Shown here: one piece after another, positions 43,432 to 53,700 of the stretch | Layout: every line of letters begins with the position of its first letter | Position numbering within the stretch: the first letter of the stretch is position 1 | Assembly: GCF_003545715.1 (NCBI RefSeq) | Contig: NZ_QVNU01000001.1 | Coordinates: 1,481,962 to 1,545,961, forward strand | Source of the DNA: Taibaiella koreensis | GTDB lineage: Bacteria > Bacteroidota > Bacteroidia > Chitinophagales > Chitinophagaceae | Direction of reading: 5' to 3' | DNA: 64,000 nucleotides | The notes under the pieces: generated by a model | What the model saw: the letters and a program-made list of their open reading frames with translations, nothing else | Databases searched by the model: none | What the model was told of the DNA's origin: nothing | Made by a program: the position numbers and the translations under genes

Positions 43432-45693
43432 ATGGAACCCATAATTGTTACACATGCGCATGGAAATAACCTGAAGAATATATCGCTGAAGATACCCAAG
43501 AATAAAATCACGGTGTTTACCGGTGTATCCGGTTCGGGGAAATCCTCACTTGTTTTTGATACCATAGGCGCTGAGGCGCAACGGGAGCTGAATGAAACCT
43601 ATGACAGCTATATCCGCAATCGCCTGCCGCATAGCGGAAGAGCGGAGGTGGAAAGTATTCAGCACCTGAATGTAGCTATTCTTATCAATCAAAAAAAGAT
43701 CGGGGGCAATGCCCGTTCGACGCTGGGAACAGCCACCGATATCTATGCCTTGCTGCGGTTGCTGTTCTCCCGGGCAGGAAAACCGTTTGTCGGCTATTCG
43801 AACGTATTCTCCTTCAATAACCCACAGGGGATGTGCCCCGAATGTGAAGGCCTGGGAAAAGTGGCCCGTGTATCTATTGACCGGATGCTGGACAAAAAGC
43901 TTTCGCTCAACGAAGGCGCGATCCGCTTCCCAACCTTTCAGCCCGGATCGTTCCGGTGGCTTCGCTATGTACATTCGGGATATTTTGACAATGATAAGAA
44001 GCTGGCAGATTATACACCTGAAGAGTGGGACCTGCTGCTGCATGCCCCGCCGCATAAGCCTCCTGCTCCTTCGCGGGAATGGGGGAAAACGGTAAAATAT
44101 GAAGGATTGATTCCCCGTATCGAAAGAAGCTTTCTGAAGCGCGAGTCAAAAACCTTCTCCCGGAACGAAGACATGATAAAGGAAGTGGTTGTGCAGCAGC
44201 TATGCCCTTCCTGTAAAGGCGCCCGCCTGAACAAGGAAGTGCTGCGGTGCCATATAGAGGGGAAGAACATCGCCGAGTGCGCTGCCATGCAGATCGATGC
44301 GCTCACAACGTTTATCTGTGCCGTAAAAGTAAAAGCGCTCAACTCTTTGAAGGAAGAGCTGCTGCGTAAGCTGGGCCACTTGCGTGATATCGGCTTGTCG
44401 TACCTGAGCCTGGACCGGGAAACGGGTACCTTATCCGGCGGGGAATCGCAGCGGATCAAAATGGTCAAGCACCTGGGCAGCAGCCTTACAGGGCTGGTCT
44501 ATATTTTTGATGAGCCGAGCACTGGTCTGCATCCCGGCGATGTAGACCGGCTGAACCGCCAGATGATCCAGCTCCGGGATAAAGGCAATACGATCCTTAT
44601 TGTGGAGCATGATCCCGATGTGATCGAAATTGCTGATCACATTGTCGATATGGGACCCGGTGCAGGCAAGCTGGGCGGTGAGATCGTTTTTGAAGGGACC
44701 TTGACAGGGCTAAAGCGTTCAAAGGGACTTTCAGGACAGTTCTTTTGGCAGCAGCGACGGCTGAATGAGCATCCCTTACCGGCCAAGAGCTTTATTAATA
44801 TTGCAGGAGCCAGTGTACACAATCTGAAGAACGTGTCTGTGCAGATACCAGAAAGGATACTGACTGTAGTTACCGGTGTGGCAGGCTCAGGTAAGAGCAG
44901 CCTGGTCAATTATGTGCTGCCGGAGTATGTGCCCGGTATACGGATCATTGACCAGAAGCCACTCAGGGGATCACGGCGCTCGCATTTGGCTTCTTACTCC
45001 GGTATTTTTGATGAGATCAGGGCATTGTTCGGCACGGCCAATAAGGTAAGTCCTTCGTTGTTCAGCGCCAATGCAGAAGGTGCCTGCCCGGAATGCCGGG
45101 GTCTGGGCGAGATCACGCTGGACCTGGCTTTTATGGATGAGGTAGTAGAAATATGCGAGCTGTGCAAGGGTAGCGGATACAGGAATGAGGTGCTGCATTA
45201 TAGATACCAGGGAAAGAATATCAGCGAAGTGCTGCGCATGGATGTCACAGAAGCCGGGTCTTTTTTCAAAGGAAGCCGGATCGCGACGACGCTTGCTCAG
45301 GTCATACGGACAGGGCTGGGGTATATGAGCCTGGGACAATCGCTGGATACCTTTTCCGGCGGTGAACGTCAGCGCCTGAAGCTGGCAACCGAGATGTCGG
45401 AAGAAGGCGGCTTTTTTGTTTTCGATGAACCCACCAGCGGTTTACATCCCTCTGATGTAGAAAAGCTGATGACCATATTCCGCGAGTTGGTTGCGAGGCA
45501 GAACTCGGTGCTGATCATCGAGCACAACCTCGATGTGATCCGTCAGGCCGACTGGATTATTGACATGGGGCCTGGCGCCGGTATTGAAGGTGGAGAAGTG
45601 GTTTTTGAAGGGACGCCGGAACAACTCATTCGCCATAAAACATCGCTCACGGGCAAATATCTCAAAAAATATATCCATGAAGCGATTGCGTAG
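43432..45693 (+). CDS. uvrA2: UvrA-like (UvrA2-type) twin ABC ATPase
   Basis: 753 residues, shorter than housekeeping UvrA (about 940-1000). There are two ABC modules. Walker A is GVSGSGKSS (31-39) in the first and GVAGSGKSS in the second. Signatures are LSGGESQR and FSGGERQR. Zinc-binding CPEC pairs (CPECEGLG, LCPSCKG, CPECRGLG, CELCKG) are present. The short insert suggests loss of the UvrB-binding domain, as in class II UvrA proteins, which may act on DNA damage or antibiotic tolerance without UvrB. It stands alone on the plus strand. The symbol is a family label and not proven orthology. Confidence 0.82.
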   Translation: MEPIIVTHAHGNNLKNISLKIPKNKITVFTGVSGSGKSSLVFDTIGAEAQRELNETYDSYIRNRLPHSGRAEVESIQHLNVAILINQKKIGGNARSTLGTATDIYALLRLLFSRAGKPFVGYSNVFSFNNPQGMCPECEGLGKVARVSIDRMLDKKLSLNEGAIRFPTFQPGSFRWLRYVHSGYFDNDKKLADYTPEEWDLLLHAPPHKPPAPSREWGKTVKYEGLIPRIERSFLKRESKTFSRNEDMIKEVVVQQLCPSCKGARLNKEVLRCHIEGKNIAECAAMQIDALTTFICAVKVKALNSLKEELLRKLGHLRDIGLSYLSLDRETGTLSGGESQRIKMVKHLGSSLTGLVYIFDEPSTGLHPGDVDRLNRQMIQLRDKGNTILIVEHDPDVIEIADHIVDMGPGAGKLGGEIVFEGTLTGLKRSKGLSGQFFWQQRRLNEHPLPAKSFINIAGASVHNLKNVSVQIPERILTVVTGVAGSGKSSLVNYVLPEYVPGIRIIDQKPLRGSRRSHLASYSGIFDEIRALFGTANKVSPSLFSANAEGACPECRGLGEITLDLAFMDEVVEICELCKGSGYRNEVLHYRYQGKNISEVLRMDVTEAGSFFKGSRIATTLAQVIRTGLGYMSLGQSLDTFSGGERQRLKLATEMSEEGGFFVFDEPTSGLHPSDVEKLMTIFRELVARQNSVLIIEHNLDVIRQADWIIDMGPGAGIEGGEVVFEGTPEQLIRHKTSLTGKYLKKYIHEAIA

Positions 45694-45838
45694 ATCCCGA
45701 TGAGTATATAGTATCATCCGTTGTGTCTTTCCATCACGGGCATACTGATAAAGCAAAAAAAATTTTTAAAAAGAGGCTGTTCCAGAAGGTTTCAGGCCTG
45801 TCGCCTTGAGCGATTCGAAATGTAAACGGGCTTGGAAT

Positions 45839-45884
45839 GTAATTTTTGTCGTGCTGAGCAGAGTCGAAGCACGACAAAAATTAC
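45839..45884. repeat. 17-bp perfect inverted repeat (intergenic hairpin)
   Basis: GTAATTTTTGTCGTGCT (45839-45855) pairs perfectly with AGCACGACAAAAATTAC (45868-45884) around a 12-nt loop that contains GAGTCGA. It lies between convergent genes and could terminate both; its GTCGTGCTGAGC-type core recalls dispersed intergenic repeats. Confidence 0.7.
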
Positions 45885-45921
45885 TGCTTTAATTGACAGC
45901 ATCTTTTTATGACATTGGTCG

Positions 45922-46809
45922 CTAATGAAGCCGTTCATCGGCCCATGCGCCTTCAGCAGCAGCCTTCCGGGCAAAGTCGGCAAAGTCGGTGGCTTTTCGA
46001 CCCAGCGCCCGCTCTACGCCATCGCAGATCTTTTCGTTGCGGCCATCAAGCACTTCCGTGAACAGGTAAGTAATGAGCCATATCAGGTCTTCTGGAAGCG
46101 CGTAGGCCGCCAGCTCTGCCGCATAAGCTTCCATGGTAATCCGCTGGTAATGTATAGGCCTGCCGGTGGCTTCTTCTATAGTGGCTACGGCCTCCCGGAA
46201 GGTAAGCAGGCGTGGACCGGTAACTTCGTAGATCTCGCCGTCGTGACCGGTTTCGGTAATGGCCGCGACAGCCACCGCCGCGATGTCGTCGGCGTCGATA
46301 AATGGCTCGCCTACATTACCCGCGGGGAGTGCTACATGACCGGCCATTATGGGCTCGTAAAAGCTACCCTCGCTGAAGTTCTGGCAAAACCAGCTCGCCC
46401 GGACGATGGTCCAGTCCAGCCCGGAACCCATAATGATCTGCTCGCATTCCTGGGCTTCCTGCTCACCCCTGCCCGAGAGCAATACCAGTTTCTTTACACC
46501 GGCTTGTGCCGCGGTGGTGACCAGGTAGCCGATGGCTTCTGTAGCACCGGGAACGGCGAGATCGGGTTGGTAGGTAATGTATACCGATTGCATACCTTGT
46601 AAAGCTGCGGCCCAGGTACGGGTATCGTGCCAGTCGAAGCGGATATCGCCCGAGCGGGAGGCATTCTTTACCGGCCAGTCCATAGCTTCCAGATGTTGCA
46701 TGACCTTGCGGCCGGTCTTACCGTTACCCCCGATCACCAATACGGGATGTTTTTCTTTTGCGGTTTTGATGCGGCCGTTTGCCTGGCGCGCTGTTGCTGT
46801 TGCTTCCAT
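45922..46809 (-). CDS. NmrA-like NAD(P)H-binding oxidoreductase
   Basis: 295 residues from the ATG at 46809; a TTG start at 46824 is possible. The nucleotide-binding motif is GGNGKTG (27-33), then text of the NmrA/SDR type (YITYQPDLAVPGATEAIGYL, WTIVRASWFCQNFSEG, PFIDADDIAAVAVAAI, YEVTGPRLLTFREAV). These proteins reduce small carbonyls or sense the redox state. The gene follows an AraC-family regulator by 66 nt on the same strand, which probably controls it. Confidence 0.82.
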   Translation of the reverse strand: MEATATARQANGRIKTAKEKHPVLVIGGNGKTGRKVMQHLEAMDWPVKNASRSGDIRFDWHDTRTWAAALQGMQSVYITYQPDLAVPGATEAIGYLVTTAAQAGVKKLVLLSGRGEQEAQECEQIIMGSGLDWTIVRASWFCQNFSEGSFYEPIMAGHVALPAGNVGEPFIDADDIAAVAVAAITETGHDGEIYEVTGPRLLTFREAVATIEEATGRPIHYQRITMEAYAAELAAYALPEDLIWLITYLFTEVLDGRNEKICDGVERALGRKATDFADFARKAAAEGAWADERLH

Positions 46810-46875
46810 TGCTTTTTTATTCAAAAGTAGCTCCGGAGCCAGGGCAGAAATAGAACAAAACCGACAAAGCCGGAT

Positions 46876-47742
46876 TTACCTATCGTTTTCTTTGAGCCGG
46901 TAATATTCTACCGAACCTACGAGGGGATCTTTTGCCGACAGGTCGCCCAGCTCATCGACAATGGCTGAAGTCTGTTTCAGGTATTGCGCCGGTGTAGCGC
47001 CGGTAAACTCCTTAAACGTTCGGATCAGGTGTGATTGATCGGCAAACTCATTGTCGTAGGCCAGGTCAGAAAGCTTGTTGAAATCGTATTGCCTCAGCTG
47101 GCTCAGCGAAGCCTGGAACCGGCAGATACGTGTAAACAATTTGGGTGACATGCCTATATATTGCTGAAAGCGCCGCTCCATACTTCTTTCCGACAAGCGA
47201 AGCTGTTCCTGCATCTCTTTGATGGATATCTTGCCACTTGCCTTTACAATATGTGCCAATAAGTATTCCATGCTTTGGTGCGCCGGATGACTATGCTTCC
47301 GCACCAGGAAGAAAAGATATTGCGATAGTAAGGCAATCTTTTCAGCCGCAGGGATGCGGGCGGCCATTTGCTCCGCAAGCAGGAACCCCTGCTGCCGGGA
47401 AATGAGATCGAAGTCGATGCTGATATCGGTGAGCTCACCTGCATCAATGCCGAAGACAGATTTGATAGCATGCGGGAAAAAATGGGCGCCTATGGTGCTG
47501 AACCCGCCATAAAGCGTTACGGTAGCATGCTGCGTAGAGAGTCCATAGAGGAAAAGCGGCCCCATATGGTCGCCGTTTTGCAGGTAACGGCCCTGATCGG
47601 GATGCTGGAATACGAGGCCGGGGCCGCCGTCCGGTATCGTGGTGAAAGAATAGGGCCCTTTGTCGCCATCATTTTCCGATATCCAGAAGTACCGGACATG
47701 ATGCGCAAGATAAGGTGGTGGCGGGACCTGTTGGTATTTCAT
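46876..47742 (-). CDS. AraC-family transcriptional regulator
   Basis: 288 residues. The N-terminal 140 residues are the DUF6597-like domain (YLAHHVRYFWISEN, PDGGPGLVFQ), and the C-terminal region carries two helix-turn-helix motifs of the AraC type (LSERSMERRFQQYIGMSPKL, QSHLIRTFKEFTGATPAQYL). It is likely to be an activator of the downstream NmrA-like gene or of itself. The ligand is unknown. Confidence 0.85.
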   Translation of the reverse strand: MKYQQVPPPPYLAHHVRYFWISENDGDKGPYSFTTIPDGGPGLVFQHPDQGRYLQNGDHMGPLFLYGLSTQHATVTLYGGFSTIGAHFFPHAIKSVFGIDAGELTDISIDFDLISRQQGFLLAEQMAARIPAAEKIALLSQYLFFLVRKHSHPAHQSMEYLLAHIVKASGKISIKEMQEQLRLSERSMERRFQQYIGMSPKLFTRICRFQASLSQLRQYDFNKLSDLAYDNEFADQSHLIRTFKEFTGATPAQYLKQTSAIVDELGDLSAKDPLVGSVEYYRLKENDR

Positions 47743-48087
47743 GCCCGATGTATGCTGGTTGTAAGCGTATAGACGGTCACGGAAGCATTAATGTTTGTTA
47801 CCGGAAGTTTAATTTTTCAGTAGCAGGGCGAATGCTTCGGAACATGCGATAATAGCCGGGAGCAGGTATCCTGTTTGCTCAGGTTTCCCTTTCCGGATGG
47901 CGATGCCAGGTAAGCAACGAGCACACGCTGTAAAGATGTGTTTCTTGCCGTAATGCCCTGTAATGCCTGCCGGAAGGTGTTTTCACGGGGTACGCCAGAA
48001 AAAAAATACAAGCAAAATGATACACCTGGAGCAAGATAGGTACTATTTTCAACGCCAGAAACCAAATTGATAACCAAAACACGATCC
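47743..48087. other. intergenic region with a possible minus-strand small ORF
   Basis: The promoters of the AraC gene and of the lipoprotein gene must be here. A minus-strand frame ending at 47817 reads like protein (ENTFRQALQGITARN, LQRVLVAYLASPSGKGNL) from about 48015, with only a TTG as start. It may be a small gene or a remnant. Confidence 0.3.
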
Positions 48088-49878
48088 ATGTACAACATTA
48101 CAAAAACTACTTTCTCCCTTCTCGTTTCCGGTGTCCTGTTATGGGGTTGCGGCAACGAGCCGCATTCCGGAAAAGAGGCGGTAAGTACCGGGGGAGCCAT
48201 CGGTCTGCCACAGGATGTCAAAGCCTCCTGTGTCGTTACTGCCGATTCGTTCAATGCCTGGTTTGCCTCTGGCAATGCTACAGCGAATGGCTTGGTTACG
48301 CCGGCCAATAGTGTAGCCTTCCCTCATCAAGATAATTGTGATTTTTACCAATGGGCCAACCGGATGTTTCTTTGGATCACCTCTCCCTCTTCCGGTATCT
48401 ATGGTCAGGCCAATACGATACTGGAATCGCCCACCTTTTTCAGCGTTTCTCCTCCCGATTCCACCGGACATAGGGTGTTGATACCCCATGCGGCCAATAC
48501 GCTGTTGCGGATGAGCGGTGGTCTGCAAAAGAACGGTCCCAACCGCTTGCCGGTGATCAGGAGCCGGAATGGCGGCCTGTACGAAATTGAGAATGCCCGA
48601 TCGCTTCCCGGCAAGATGCTGGTAAAAGGCGCCGCAAACAATCCGGTTGAAGTGGATCATGTGGAGCGGGATGCTTCCGGCAAGGTCGTGTTCCTGGATA
48701 AAGCAGGCAAGCCGATCGAGCACCCCCGGGCCATCATACAGCACAAGGCCAAGCGGGATCATATTGTTCACCGGTTCGCAGTAGGCAAAGGGTTCGTTTT
48801 CCTGGATCAGGAGGGCAATATAATCGAGTCTGAGGAAGGCCAGGCTACAGGCGATGCATTGATGGCTAAGAACGGCTCCCTGGTATATTACCTGAGCTTT
48901 GTCAACGATGTATATGCCTATTACCTCACTGGTGTAAGCAACGGCCAGCTGAACGGCGCCCGGTTTCCTACTACCGCCGGTGCCCGCGACAGCATCTGTG
49001 CCTTTGCGAGAGCCAACAACGTCACGCTGCCCGACTCCAATGCGCTGGCCATGGAGCTGAAGACTTCCTGGGTAGAAGCTGCAGGCCTATCCGACGCCGA
49101 CCAATACATTACGGTAATGGCTACGATACCGGTATATGATACATCCAGCCCCGGACAATGGATTCCTACAGGCGAGCGGACAGCCAAAATGGCCCTGGTG
49201 GGCGTCCATATTGTAGGCAGTGTAGCGGGACACCCGGAAATGGTATGGGCTACCTTCGAGCATAAAAATAACACGCCGAATGCAGCCTATAGCTATGTCG
49301 ACAGCACCGGTAATACAAAAACGGTAGCACAGGATCAGGGAACACACTGGCTCTTTAACACCAATGCCGCCGATACACCCTATAATGTTTCTCATATGAG
49401 CGCTTCGGGCGATACGATCAGGGCCAATGCCGGCTTCGGTATCAGTCCGAGCAATACTTTGCGGGCTATGCCCTGGGGTAGTGCGATGGATTCTCTGACG
49501 AATCAGCAGGATCTCAGCTCGGCTGCTTCCAATAGCGAGATCCTGTCGATCAATAATGTGATGCAGCGTTTGCTGGTAGGTAATGATATACGGAAAAACT
49601 ACCTGTTCATTGGTGCTACCTGGACCTTCGGTGGTGCTGCCCCCAACGGTGGTACCTATGGCGCCGATACCACGGTGGGTGTATCTATAGGTACCAATGT
49701 GCTTGCCAACAGTACGATGGAGACTTATCTGCAAACCACTTCATCTTCCTGCTTCAGCTGCCATAGCGGCTTCAACGGGCCTTCGCTGCTTCCCGGCGAC
49801 CTGAGCCATATCTTCAACCACCTGAAACCCCTGATTAACGCATACGATAGTCGCAGAAAAGCACCTGCTAAGAAATAA
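48088..49878 (+). CDS. lipoprotein with a C-terminal C-type haem motif
   Basis: 596 residues. The start at 48088 gives a lipoprotein signal with Cys21 (LLWGC). The mature protein is mixed alpha/beta over 500 residues with no recognised domain (QWANRMFLWITSPSSG, PGKMLVKGAANNPVEVDHVE). A single haem-binding CxxCH is present near the end (C555, C558, H559 in SCFSCHSGF), with no obvious distal Met motif near it except that the next residues continue PSLLPGDLSHIFNHLKPL. It could be an electron carrier domain attached to an unknown surface protein. It is membrane-anchored in the periplasm or exposed on the surface. Confidence 0.7.
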   Translation: MYNITKTTFSLLVSGVLLWGCGNEPHSGKEAVSTGGAIGLPQDVKASCVVTADSFNAWFASGNATANGLVTPANSVAFPHQDNCDFYQWANRMFLWITSPSSGIYGQANTILESPTFFSVSPPDSTGHRVLIPHAANTLLRMSGGLQKNGPNRLPVIRSRNGGLYEIENARSLPGKMLVKGAANNPVEVDHVERDASGKVVFLDKAGKPIEHPRAIIQHKAKRDHIVHRFAVGKGFVFLDQEGNIIESEEGQATGDALMAKNGSLVYYLSFVNDVYAYYLTGVSNGQLNGARFPTTAGARDSICAFARANNVTLPDSNALAMELKTSWVEAAGLSDADQYITVMATIPVYDTSSPGQWIPTGERTAKMALVGVHIVGSVAGHPEMVWATFEHKNNTPNAAYSYVDSTGNTKTVAQDQGTHWLFNTNAADTPYNVSHMSASGDTIRANAGFGISPSNTLRAMPWGSAMDSLTNQQDLSSAASNSEILSINNVMQRLLVGNDIRKNYLFIGATWTFGGAAPNGGTYGADTTVGVSIGTNVLANSTMETYLQTTSSSCFSCHSGFNGPSLLPGDLSHIFNHLKPLINAYDSRRKAPAKK

Positions 49879-49906
49879 CCGCCAATAAACCAACCACAGC
49901 GTGTAC

Positions 49907-49940
49907 GGAGCCGCCTTTTTTAGGGTGGCTCCTCTCTTTT
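49907..49940 (+). terminator. intrinsic terminator of the haem lipoprotein gene
   Basis: GGAGCCGCC / GGGTGGCTCC with one G-T pair, and TCTCTTTT after the stem. Confidence 0.65.
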
Positions 49941-50092
49941 CCGGAATAGCATGAAGGCCATCATCTTGCAGCGGCTCATGTTTCGATCGCTATAGGCAAT
50001 TCGGGGTACGGCGTTCGGCCCGCCGTTTTTTATTAAGTTTGCCGGCCGGGCAGTTGCCCTTTTGTACCGATAATCAAAATGAAGCGGCAATA

Positions 50093-50299
50093 ATGAAACA
50101 GGATTACTGGAATGTAAGCGATGAGCAAGTGATGGAGAAAACCGGGAAGCCTCTGGCAGATTGGCTCAGGATACTTGATGCCTTCGGGGCGGCCGGACGG
50201 AAATCGAATGATGTGGTCGCCTATCTGCAGCGGGAATTTCAGGTGCCGCGCTATTGGGCCCGCACGTTGACCACACACTATCTTAAACGTATAGGCTGA
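50093..50299 (+). CDS. DUF4287-like small protein
   Basis: 68 residues from the ATG at 50093 (an upstream reading at 50039 adds a poor N-terminus). The sequence EKTGKPLADWLRILDAFGAA followed by RKSNDVVAYLQREFQVPRYW recalls DUF4287, a helical domain found alone or fused to DUF5655. The function is unknown. It stands alone between the lipoprotein gene and the giant operon. Confidence 0.6.
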   Translation: MKQDYWNVSDEQVMEKTGKPLADWLRILDAFGAAGRKSNDVVAYLQREFQVPRYWARTLTTHYLKRIG

Positions 50300-50716
50300 G
50301 CGCCCGCCTTTATGTTTCCTATGGCTTTCTAGTAATGCATATGGCATGCTGACGGGCGGTCGTGCCATGCGCTGTCATTTCTCTTTAATCCCATAAATGC
50401 CCTTCTGCTACACAGCAGAAACCTGGGTTCGCTGCCCGTTTTTCTCCTTCCGCATCCGCGTGTTTCTACGTGTTTTTGAAAAGGGGGCTTTGTACGCTAG
50501 TTTAAGCGCCTGTTTTTCTGTCATTTTACGGTATAAAACCAAGCCGCCGGAATTGCTGGCCATTGCTGCCTGAACCGTTGTAAAGATAAAGATGCTTTGC
50601 TGATCATTGCCTTGTCCGGTCCGGACCGGCTGTAACCCGGTTTTATATATTGAAGGTCTCTGTATACTGTTAGCAGTGTGCAGTGCCTATTTCAAACCGT
50701 ATCAAAAAGCAGGGTT
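50300..50716. other. long leader region of the giant-protein operon
   Basis: No gene was seen. It contains a hairpin TTCTGCT-ACAC-AGCAGAA (50403-50420), a 14-bp perfect palindrome CCGGTCCGGACCGG (50616-50629) and an AT-rich stretch (TTTTATATATTGAAGG at 50641-50656) that may contain the promoter. No perfect TAnnTTTG was found. Confidence 0.5.
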
Positions 50717-53700
50717 ATGCCGACCACAACAACCATAGGCCCCAACGCGATCAACCCGATAGCCATGCAGATCGGCACCTTGATCGGGTTGTTCATCAAG
50801 GATAAGGACAGCTATGCGCTCAATACCGAATGGTTTAAGAATCCCTGGTCCTACATCAGCGCGATCCCTTCCAAACCTGAGCTGTTTGAGCTGCTCACTA
50901 CGCTGATGGGAAGTGCCGGTGGCGATGCTCTGGGTGCGCCCAGGGAAGCGATGAACCGGATCTGGTACCCGATACTCAATCCCATAACACAAGGCAACGA
51001 ACTGCCCAAGCCTACAGGCGTTTATATCGTAACCAGCAAGCCGGTTGACGGCTTACCCACAGAGTTGGGGCTGGGCGCCTTGTACGACTGGGAATACGAG
51101 TCTTTTTCTATTCTTCCTTTTGCTTACTTCCCCATGATCAGCCTGCCTGCGACAGCAGGGGGCAGCTTTCAGTTCATTCTGGGGCAGGATAAGCATCCTG
51201 TTGAAACGGGCATCAACATTACCGGCGCCGATGGCGTGTTCAACACAGGGGGCGGTGATGCCAGCTTGTCTTTCGATGGTTTCCTTGCTGCCAGTAAGAT
51301 ATATTTTGCAGCAGGTCAGTATCCTTCGCTGGACCTTTGTTTCCTCAACCTGAAGCTGCCGGGCGAAAAGCAGGGCAGCAACCGTTCTTTATTTGACCTG
51401 ATCCAGAATGCCTCCGTACAACAAAGCATTACCGTGGCATTGTCGGTATTGGGCAGTCAGCTATGCCAGCTTGAGGGCGTCGCACAGACTGCAGGTAAAA
51501 TGGTGCATTCGCTCATGGAGCTGCTGGGCTTGTTGGGGCCGGTGCCTGGTATCGATTGGGATGCCCTGGTAAAAGATCCATCGAAAGTAGTGGCGATCTT
51601 TACCCAATGGTTACAGAATATCAGCAGCGATCAGGCCATACTCCGGTCCTGGCTCAACGACTGGTATTGCCTGTTTAAAGGTCTGGATGCTACTGATGAT
51701 AAAAACTATGTTACCGGTACCGGCACTCGTATCGATCCGCTTACGGCGAACCTGCTCACGTTTGACTTCGGACAAAACCTTTCGGTATTGTTCAACCTTA
51801 GCTTTGCCACAGTAAAGACAGAGGACGGCACTTTGGAACTCTATCCCGGCTTTAGCATCAGCACATCGCCGATTACACCGGTAAGCAGCGTTCCTGAATT
51901 TGGCGTACAAGTGCTGGCAGCGGCTGAAGTGCTTTGCTATCATATACCCGGTAAGGGAAAAGCCAATACGATCAGCTTTTTCCCGCGCTATAGCATCATG
52001 GCTTCTGCAGCCAATATTGTTGCCGGCAAACCGCTGTTTGCTGTGGCCGACGCTGTCGGGGATGGCGCTGCCGACGAGGCAAACCCCGCGGGTTTCAGCA
52101 TAGGCCGTATGGAAGTCGGTTTCACCTACGATAGCCTGGTCGCGGAGAGCAAGGTGCCCACACCCAATTTCAGACTGGTGGAGGTGCAAACGGCTATAGG
52201 CGCCTGGCCATTGGTCGACCTGTCCAACTTCAACGTTGAGACGCTACAGCAGGCGATAGGCCCCGTGGTGAGCAGCGCGATAAAAACCTTCTTCGGAGAA
52301 AATAATGCCTATGCGGAGGCAATGACGGCTGTGCTGGGCATCGATCCGCCGAAAGACTACCCCGGCGAGTGGCCCTTGAAAGATAAAATGCTGCTGTCGC
52401 CGCAAGAGCTGCCCTTGCTGATCAAAAATCCGTTTGCTGCGCTCGGCGCTTACTATTCGCGTTGCCTCAGCACCGACGATACAGAAGGCAATCCCTTGTT
52501 CCAACACCTGGTGTCTGCCTTTTCGATCCTCCTGGGTAGCGACAATACTACGGTTACCGGAGATGGTACCGAGCTTCACCCCTGGAGGATTCCCATGTTT
52601 ACGATCGGCACGGCGACGATCAACCTTGACATATGGAAGCCCGGCGACGAGCTGCTGGGCATTGCATTCGACTTTACCATACCCTTACCAATCGACGCTG
52701 TAGCGGCGACATTCAGTCTTAACGCTGCGATGATGGTGCTGCAGCTGCCGGGCAACGATGGCGCCGGTACCTGGAATGCGGCCTGGATGCAGGCACTTAC
52801 AGGCAGGTTGCAGATCAAAGATGCCAAAGAAGAGCGGCTGCAAACACCGCAGATCGGTGGTGTTGCTATTGCCGCAGCTGATGTATATGTCGAAGGCGGA
52901 TGGAAAAATACAGAGAGCTTCTTTGTAAAAGCCGGTATCGACAGCGTGGAATTGATATCCAGTGCGACAACGATCGACCTGGGCAATATTGAAATCGGCA
53001 CAGCCGGATGGAGCGTCGACCAGCTGAAGCAGTTTGCGCCGGCTATCGTGAACGGCCTCGGCCTGTTGCTGCTGGAGAATGGCGGTACGGTAGGCGTATG
53101 CCTGACCATAGCCCTGGGCCTGTTGCCTAATCTGCCGGAAGTATTCGATGGTTACAAGCATGAAGGTTATAACTTCCCAGTACCGGAATACCTGGTGCTT
53201 CCCGAAGGCTGGCCTGTGCTGGAAATAAAGCATTTCGACAATCCCTGGACAGATATTGTAACGCAGCTGAGCAACCTCTACGCTAACGAAGAGTTTATGA
53301 TCAGCCTGATGCAGGTGATCGGCTGGGGTATTACCGGCATCACACCCGGTGCGCCCGATATACAGCCGGTGGGCACCATGACCGATCCCTGGATCGTGAA
53401 CCTGCCCAATGTATTTGATATCGATCTGCTGACCTGGAAGGAAGGCAATCAAACCGGTATCGGTGCTCAGAAACAGTTTGCCATCAATGCCGCTGAAGGG
53501 GTGCAGATCGCTACCATCGTCCGCATTGATGTACCCGGTGTTAAGCTCGATGGCTTCACCGGTCCGGTAGATACCTATCCCGGCATAGCCCTGGTGACCA
53601 ATATACAGAATCCTGATGTGACCCTTCCGCTGGTCAACATCAACGATGAGCTGATCATTAATAAAGTACAATTGGGCGCCTTTTTACAGCTGCAGAATGG

